19,745 nt of DNA from Desulfobacterales bacterium (GTDB taxonomy: Bacteria > Desulfobacterota > Desulfobacteria > Desulfobacterales > C00003060): positions 1 through 19,745 of the forward strand of contig JAUWMM010000003.1 of assembly GCA_030613145.1 (NCBI GenBank), given 5' to 3'. The translations under genes were made by a program, and so were the position numbers. The notes beneath the pieces are model-generated. The model did not search any database, was not told the DNA's origin, and saw only the letters and a list, made by a program, of their open reading frames with translations. Shown here piece after piece: positions 15,789 through 19,745 of the stretch. Every line of letters starts with the position of its first letter. The first letter of the stretch is position 1.

Positions 15789-17758
15789 CACGCCGATTAC
15801 CCATGGACAAAATTGATTCCAAAACCATGTCCCAGGCAGATGAAAAAACAAAACTCTTTTCCTTAGCCAACCTTATTTCGTTAGCTATTGTCTTCCTATT
15901 GGTCTGTGGTAAGCTTTGGTTGGTCTCCGATCAAAGGATCGTTGCGCTCTACTTACCATACGATGACCTTCTCTTCGTAAAGCTTGCTGAGTCAATCTCT
16001 CTTGGCCATTGGTTAGGTGATTACGACCACCTTACTCTTGTCAAGGTTCCAGGCTATCCAATGTGGATCGCTCTTATGAAGCACCTTGGCATCCCAATTC
16101 TTTTCTCTCAACATCTTATCTATCTAATCTCACTCGTGCTTATTTGCATTATCTTGATATCAGCGGGAGTTTCTCGAATTGCCCTGTTTCTTGGGATTAT
16201 GATTTTACTCTTTTCGCCAGAATCGTTTTCAAACGATCAGCTGAGATTGTCACGTATGTACCTATACGATGCTTTCACCTTACTTCTATTCTCTTTATGG
16301 TTCATTACTCTTCGTCTGTTTCGATGGCGGTATCTGTTCCCCATGGTTGTAGCATACTCGTGTATTTTGGCCTATTATTCTCTCATTCGTGAAGAATTTA
16401 TTTGGATTATTCCCGTATATGTTGTTCTGGTTCTCCTGTTCTACATGAAACATCTCCACCAAGGTTTATCACTACTGCTTTCAAGGACAATCATACTCGT
16501 CGTTATTCCGATAGTGACAGTTGTGGGATGCGATAGGCTCATTCGTTTAGTTAACGAACACCACTATGGTGTAGCGGTTCTACATGAACAGCGAGATGGA
16601 TACTTCCCGGCGGCAATCGGTGCACTTTACCGAATAAACTCCGGCAAGCAGATCCGATATGTTCCCGTACCAAAAAAGGCAAGGGATTTAGCGTATCAAG
16701 TAAGCCCTTCTTTTCGCCAAGTTGAAGCGCTATTAGAAGGTGACATAGGTGAAGCATGGATTAAGCATGGGTGTAATTTTTCAGAAGTGTGTGATGATAT
16801 CGTTGGTGGATTGTTCTTCTGGGCAGTAAGAGATACTGTTTATAGATTGGGATATTATGACAATGCAAAAAAAGCAGAATCCTTTTACAAGGCTATTGCT
16901 GATGAGATTAATAGTGCTTGCAGAGTGAAAGCAATCCCATGCGGACCTCAGTGCTCAACCCTTCGGCCTGTTTTTCGAAAGTGTGACATTATTCCCTGGA
17001 TTTCTTCTTTCATTGATGGGATGTCCCAACTATGGCATCCACCCGCCTCACTAACAACAGAGTCATTGCAGAGTGACAGCCTTGCCTTAACGGATTTTTA
17101 TGAACTTTTCCCTGGTGAGGTTAATCTGCCGCGCTATTCGCAGTTTGATGCCGAATATTACGTGAAGAAGAATCCCGATATCGCAGTGATGGATATCGAC
17201 CCGTTTGAACACTATCTAGTGTGGGGTCGCTTTGAAGGACGAGAGCCAAATGACAAGATCAGAGGAATATTTGATGCTGCCCACTATCTTGCAACCAATC
17301 CGGATGTTGCAGCAATTGGAATTGATCCCTATCAACATTACATGGCATATGGCCAGTTCGAAGGACGAAGTCCTTCTAAGAGTGAAGACATAAGTTTTAT
17401 TTCTTTAAAGCCTTTAGGGAAAAAGCTCGATTCTCTTCAATATAGGATTCGAAACATACTCAGATCTGGATATTTGTTCCTATCAATAATTTTTTCTGTT
17501 TGCGGTCTGATAATACTGGCTCGGTTCCTGTTTCATGTCATCCGTAACCGACCTATAGCCAATCGAGAGCTTACGGCCGGGCTCATTCTCTTTCTCACTG
17601 TTTCGGGCATTATAAGTCGAGTGGCCTTGATGTCCTTCTTTGATGCGACAACTTATCCGGGATTTGGAGGATATCTGCTTCCAGCGTACGGCTTATTTTC
17701 AGTTTTTTGTTCTGTAGCAACGATTTATGTTTTCGATGCTGTTTTTGTTCGACGATGA
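15785..17758 (+). CDS. GT-C-like membrane protein with two FDxxYY repeats in an outer domain
   Basis: The protein has 657 residues. A membrane segment (about 28-47) precedes LPYDDLLFVKLAES (57-70), an acidic pair placed as in GT-C enzymes, and LVKVPGYPMW (85-94), which resembles the P-P-G-Y-P loop of PMT-type proteins. Several more helices run to about 245. Then comes a long soluble region (about 250-555) with clustered cysteines (near 325-400) and two 42-residue repeats (454-495 and 496-about 531) of the form FDAxYYxxxNPDxAxxxxDPxxHYxxxGxFEGRxP. Three membrane helices close the protein. Such repeats are otherwise known from bacterial surface, secreted and some glycosyltransferase proteins; finding them between membrane helices is unusual. 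GGGA before the ATG and the ATGA overlap with the preceding gene support the start. The enzymatic role is inferred. Confidence 0.7.
   Translation: MTRRLPMDKIDSKTMSQADEKTKLFSLANLISLAIVFLLVCGKLWLVSDQRIVALYLPYDDLLFVKLAESISLGHWLGDYDHLTLVKVPGYPMWIALMKHLGIPILFSQHLIYLISLVLICIILISAGVSRIALFLGIMILLFSPESFSNDQLRLSRMYLYDAFTLLLFSLWFITLRLFRWRYLFPMVVAYSCILAYYSLIREEFIWIIPVYVVLVLLFYMKHLHQGLSLLLSRTIILVVIPIVTVVGCDRLIRLVNEHHYGVAVLHEQRDGYFPAAIGALYRINSGKQIRYVPVPKKARDLAYQVSPSFRQVEALLEGDIGEAWIKHGCNFSEVCDDIVGGLFFWAVRDTVYRLGYYDNAKKAESFYKAIADEINSACRVKAIPCGPQCSTLRPVFRKCDIIPWISSFIDGMSQLWHPPASLTTESLQSDSLALTDFYELFPGEVNLPRYSQFDAEYYVKKNPDIAVMDIDPFEHYLVWGRFEGREPNDKIRGIFDAAHYLATNPDVAAIGIDPYQHYMAYGQFEGRSPSKSEDISFISLKPLGKKLDSLQYRIRNILRSGYLFLSIIFSVCGLIILARFLFHVIRNRPIANRELTAGLILFLTVSGIISRVALMSFFDATTYPGFGGYLLPAYGLFSVFCSVATIYVFDAVFVRR
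17144..17374 (+). repeat. two FDxxYY ~42-residue protein repeats
   Basis: Within the gene at 15785-17758 the codons from 17144 and from 17270 begin two homologous units. Shared residues are FDA, a tyrosine pair or HY, NPD, DP, HY, G, FEGR and P, in the same spacing. The DNA of the two units is clearly diverged, so the duplication is old. The function of this repeat type is not known to me; a carbohydrate- or surface-binding role is only a guess. Confidence 0.8.
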
Positions 17759-17817
17759 AAGTTGTAGCAAACCGTAACAGCGTTATGATCGTTCGGATCA
17801 ATCATACTAAACTTTAA

Positions 17818-19458
17818 ATGGATAGCATATATCACAAAACGCCTCGGAAGGGCCCCATCAAGTCCATAGGTTCGTTTCATTTCATACTCACCCTCCAGAT
17901 CCTTTTCTTGCTCTTTTATGTCATACTCATGCCTGCATTTGAAGGCGCCGACGAACCCGAACACCTTCGTTACATTGAAGCAATATTTAAGGGAGAAAAG
18001 GTCCACCCGGTTGATCGAGCGAACCCGCGTAGATATGGCATCGAAGTCTACCAGCCGCCCTTGTATTATAACATGGCCGCCCTTGCCGCCAGATTCTTTC
18101 CTGTGGTCTTTCCCAATCATCTGGCAATCAATCCTGACAAGAACCCGAACCGCCCGTATCTGGTCCACGATCATCCCGGTGAGGTCTTCCCCTTTGATCC
18201 TGCTCGCAAGACCCTTCGTTATTTCCGTACACTTTCGCTGCTCCTTGGGATTGTCTCCTTCATTCTTTTTGCCCAAATGTTGCGCCTTGTAATGCCCGAA
18301 AATCCACAATGCGCAGGCATCATTCTCCTTTTGACAGCCCTCTGGCCTAATAATCTTCAAGTTTTTTCGGTTGTCTCAAACGACTCCCTTGCCTACCTAT
18401 TTAACCTCATCGTGATCCTAGTCCTGCTCCACACCTTAAAAGCGGATACGCCGTCGTGGAAACACGGCTTGATCATAGGGATAAGTCTCGCTCTGGCGAT
18501 CCTGAGCAAAATGACTATCCTGATTACGCTTGCTGCCTTTTTTCCCGTTCTTGTCTTTGATTTTATTGTTGATAGACGTCGAGGCAAACGCTACCTAAGA
18601 ATACTGCCGGCTGTCCTTTTGCCTCTGTTTTTGTTAGCAGGCCCCTTTATTATTTCCAGGACAATTTGGTACGGGAGCCCGACTGGTGAAGGAGTCCTGA
18701 AAATACTTACCCCGGGATTGGTTCGGTCATCACCTCTGTCCTTTACTGCAGTTATAACCGCTATGTCTCAGATACTGCCGGGCCGTTTTCTTGCCGATCT
18801 TTGCTGGCAACAACTTACCCTTCCATTGATTTCACTTCAACTCTTTCTGCTATGGTTTATATTTAACGCCATGATTGCGGCCCGAATAGCTTTCGCGAAC
18901 TTCAGAAGAGTCGACTACGAACAGATATTGTACATGGTGTTGGTCCTGAGCTCGTTTTTCGTCATCTTTTTTGCCTTATACCGTATATCTTCACATTGGA
19001 TCGGGATGCAGTTTCGCCACGTTTGGAGCCTATGGCCTATCACCTTGTTTGCTCCGTATTTCGCGATAAAGGGGCTGAAATTCTTGAAGCTTGTCAATAG
19101 AAAGACAATTCTAAGTATTATTTTTGCATGTTTGATGATAATACTCGTCTCCGTTAATTTCTTGATCCTTTACAATTTCGTTCTTATGTACAAACCGATT
19201 GAGGGGGTATCCAGACCCGACTTGGACTACTTCTCCTTTAGTGATAACTTCGCACAAAGCCCGCAAAAAGCCTCTGAATACCTCGACTCAACCGGTTTGA
19301 GCGATGTTATGGCATACAAGGACTTGATTCATACGGATGATTGGCACAACGCCCTTTTTCACGCCAGTCGCCCCTTTGAAAAAAGCCCCAACGAGCATGA
19401 GGCTCCTTTAGATGCGTTCAAGCGCTTCAATCACAGGGCAAACACTGAGGGGCCATAG
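17818..19458 (+). CDS. DUF2142/GT39-like polytopic membrane protein
   Basis: This 546-residue protein has about ten hydrophobic segments. After the first (about 22-40) comes FEGADEPEHLRYIEA (41-55), where D45-E46 and H49 match the D-E-P-x-H pattern of DUF2142 (PF09913) and the acidic motif of GT39 proteins. VYQPPLYY at 77-84 corresponds to the H/Q-P-P-L-Y-Y loop found in both. NDSLAYL near 190 is a further common motif. The last roughly 80 residues (about 465-546) form a hydrophilic tail with no recognised domain. The gene starts 59 bp after the previous stop, with no clear Shine-Dalgarno before the ATG. It is the last gene of the plus-strand run. GT-C membership is likely; the choice between DUF2142 and GT39 needs a profile search. 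Confidence 0.75.
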   Translation: MDSIYHKTPRKGPIKSIGSFHFILTLQILFLLFYVILMPAFEGADEPEHLRYIEAIFKGEKVHPVDRANPRRYGIEVYQPPLYYNMAALAARFFPVVFPNHLAINPDKNPNRPYLVHDHPGEVFPFDPARKTLRYFRTLSLLLGIVSFILFAQMLRLVMPENPQCAGIILLLTALWPNNLQVFSVVSNDSLAYLFNLIVILVLLHTLKADTPSWKHGLIIGISLALAILSKMTILITLAAFFPVLVFDFIVDRRRGKRYLRILPAVLLPLFLLAGPFIISRTIWYGSPTGEGVLKILTPGLVRSSPLSFTAVITAMSQILPGRFLADLCWQQLTLPLISLQLFLLWFIFNAMIAARIAFANFRRVDYEQILYMVLVLSSFFVIFFALYRISSHWIGMQFRHVWSLWPITLFAPYFAIKGLKFLKLVNRKTILSIIFACLMIILVSVNFLILYNFVLMYKPIEGVSRPDLDYFSFSDNFAQSPQKASEYLDSTGLSDVMAYKDLIHTDDWHNALFHASRPFEKSPNEHEAPLDAFKRFNHRANTEGP

Positions 19459-19745
19459 AAATCCCGCATGGAAGTCGCAGCCCTGTCCATTGGGAGGAAT
19501 CTTGATCTGATCGATTCTTTTTTTGGCTTTGCATTCAATTGACATAAAGCTTGTTTTAAAGTAATATAAGTTTCTTAGGGACTCTTTCTGCAGGCAAATT
19601 GAAACAATCAAGCTACAACGCACCGGCGATGGGGAAAAGGGACAGCGTCAGGCCATAAGGATGGGCAATTTTTATAACCCACTTTGAGCGACCATGTTCA
19701 AAAAACTCACAGGAACGAGTGAGAAGGGTTTTGCAAAGGTCTCTT
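19459..19745. other. gene-free right edge
   Basis: No coding region is supported in these 287 bp. Besides a possible terminator at 19497-19524 it holds a short inverted repeat CTCAC/GTGAG (19706-19710 and 19719-19723, 8-nt loop) and a stretch AAAAGGGACAGCGTCA (19635-19650). The latter recalls the GGGAC-containing intergenic repeats often linked to REP-associated transposases, which is a resemblance from memory only. Confidence 0.4.
19497..19524 (+). terminator. possible weak intrinsic terminator
   Basis: GAATC (19497-19501) and GATTC (19513-19517) can pair as a 5-bp stem with an 11-nt loop, followed directly by seven T residues (19518-19524). Its position 39 bp after the last plus-strand stop fits the end of the run. 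The stem is short with a large loop, so efficiency is doubtful. Confidence 0.35.

Noticed and set aside
17786..17800. TGATC/GATCA inverted repeat before the last gene
   Set aside because: A 5-bp stem with a 5-nt loop is expected by chance at this scale and has no T-run or flanking operator copy.
17725..18360. 211-codon open frame on the minus strand
   Set aside because: It lies antisense to the end of one membrane gene and the start of the next, has no recognisable motif, and the plus-strand genes have clear family signatures.
273..19458. Calling the locus a standard O-antigen or capsule cluster
   Set aside because: No Wzx, Wzy, Wzz, WaaL, cytosolic GT1/GT2/GT4 or nucleotide-sugar gene is visible in the window.

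Overview
The window is almost entirely a run of large polytopic inner-membrane proteins. I count eleven protein-coding genes. Nine encode multi-spanning proteins that look like GT-C-fold glycosyltransferases, the class that uses polyprenyl-phosphate-linked sugars and has catalytic acidic residues in the first extracytoplasmic loop. The other two are a class I SAM-dependent methyltransferase and a small membrane protein with a TPR-like region. I see no rRNA, tRNA, CRISPR array, integrase, transposase or phage gene.

Organism: base composition looks moderate (roughly mid-to-high 40s % GC by eye, not computed). The mix of DUF2723, YfhO, TMTC-like and DUF2142/GT39-like proteins with TPR tails and this methyltransferase type suggests a Gram-negative environmental bacterium. 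Desulfobacterota (former Deltaproteobacteria) or a similar uncultured lineage is my guess from gene style only; there is no marker gene here.

Layout: positions 1-272 hold a gene-free, GC-rich stretch with a short repeated motif. Positions 273-7921 (+) carry four membrane genes: a DUF2723 protein with C-terminal TPRs, a GT39-like protein overlapping it, a YfhO-family protein and an unrecognised GT-C-like protein. Positions 7929-10250 (-) carry a second YfhO paralogue, convergent with the fourth gene and separated from it by 7 bp. Positions 10251-10605 form a divergent intergenic region with an unusual series of inverted repeats. Positions 10606-19458 (+) carry an unrecognised GT-C-like protein with an STT3-reminiscent motif, the methyltransferase, the small TPR-like membrane protein, a TMTC-like protein with TPRs, a GT-C-like protein with two 42-residue FDxxYY repeats in an apparently extracytoplasmic domain, and a DUF2142/GT39-like protein. 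Positions 19459-19745 have no gene I can support.

How the genes may work together (inference): GT-C enzymes add sugars on the outer face of the cytoplasmic membrane to proteins, glycans or lipids. The absence here of cytosolic GT2 polyprenyl-phosphate sugar synthases, flippases and nucleotide-sugar genes means donors would have to come from elsewhere. The most notable point is that homologues of two protein O-mannosyltransferase families known from animals (DUF2723/TMEM260 and TMTC) sit in one locus, both ending in TPRs. A protein O-glycosylation or surface-glycan decoration locus is a reasonable hypothesis, but not shown by the sequence.
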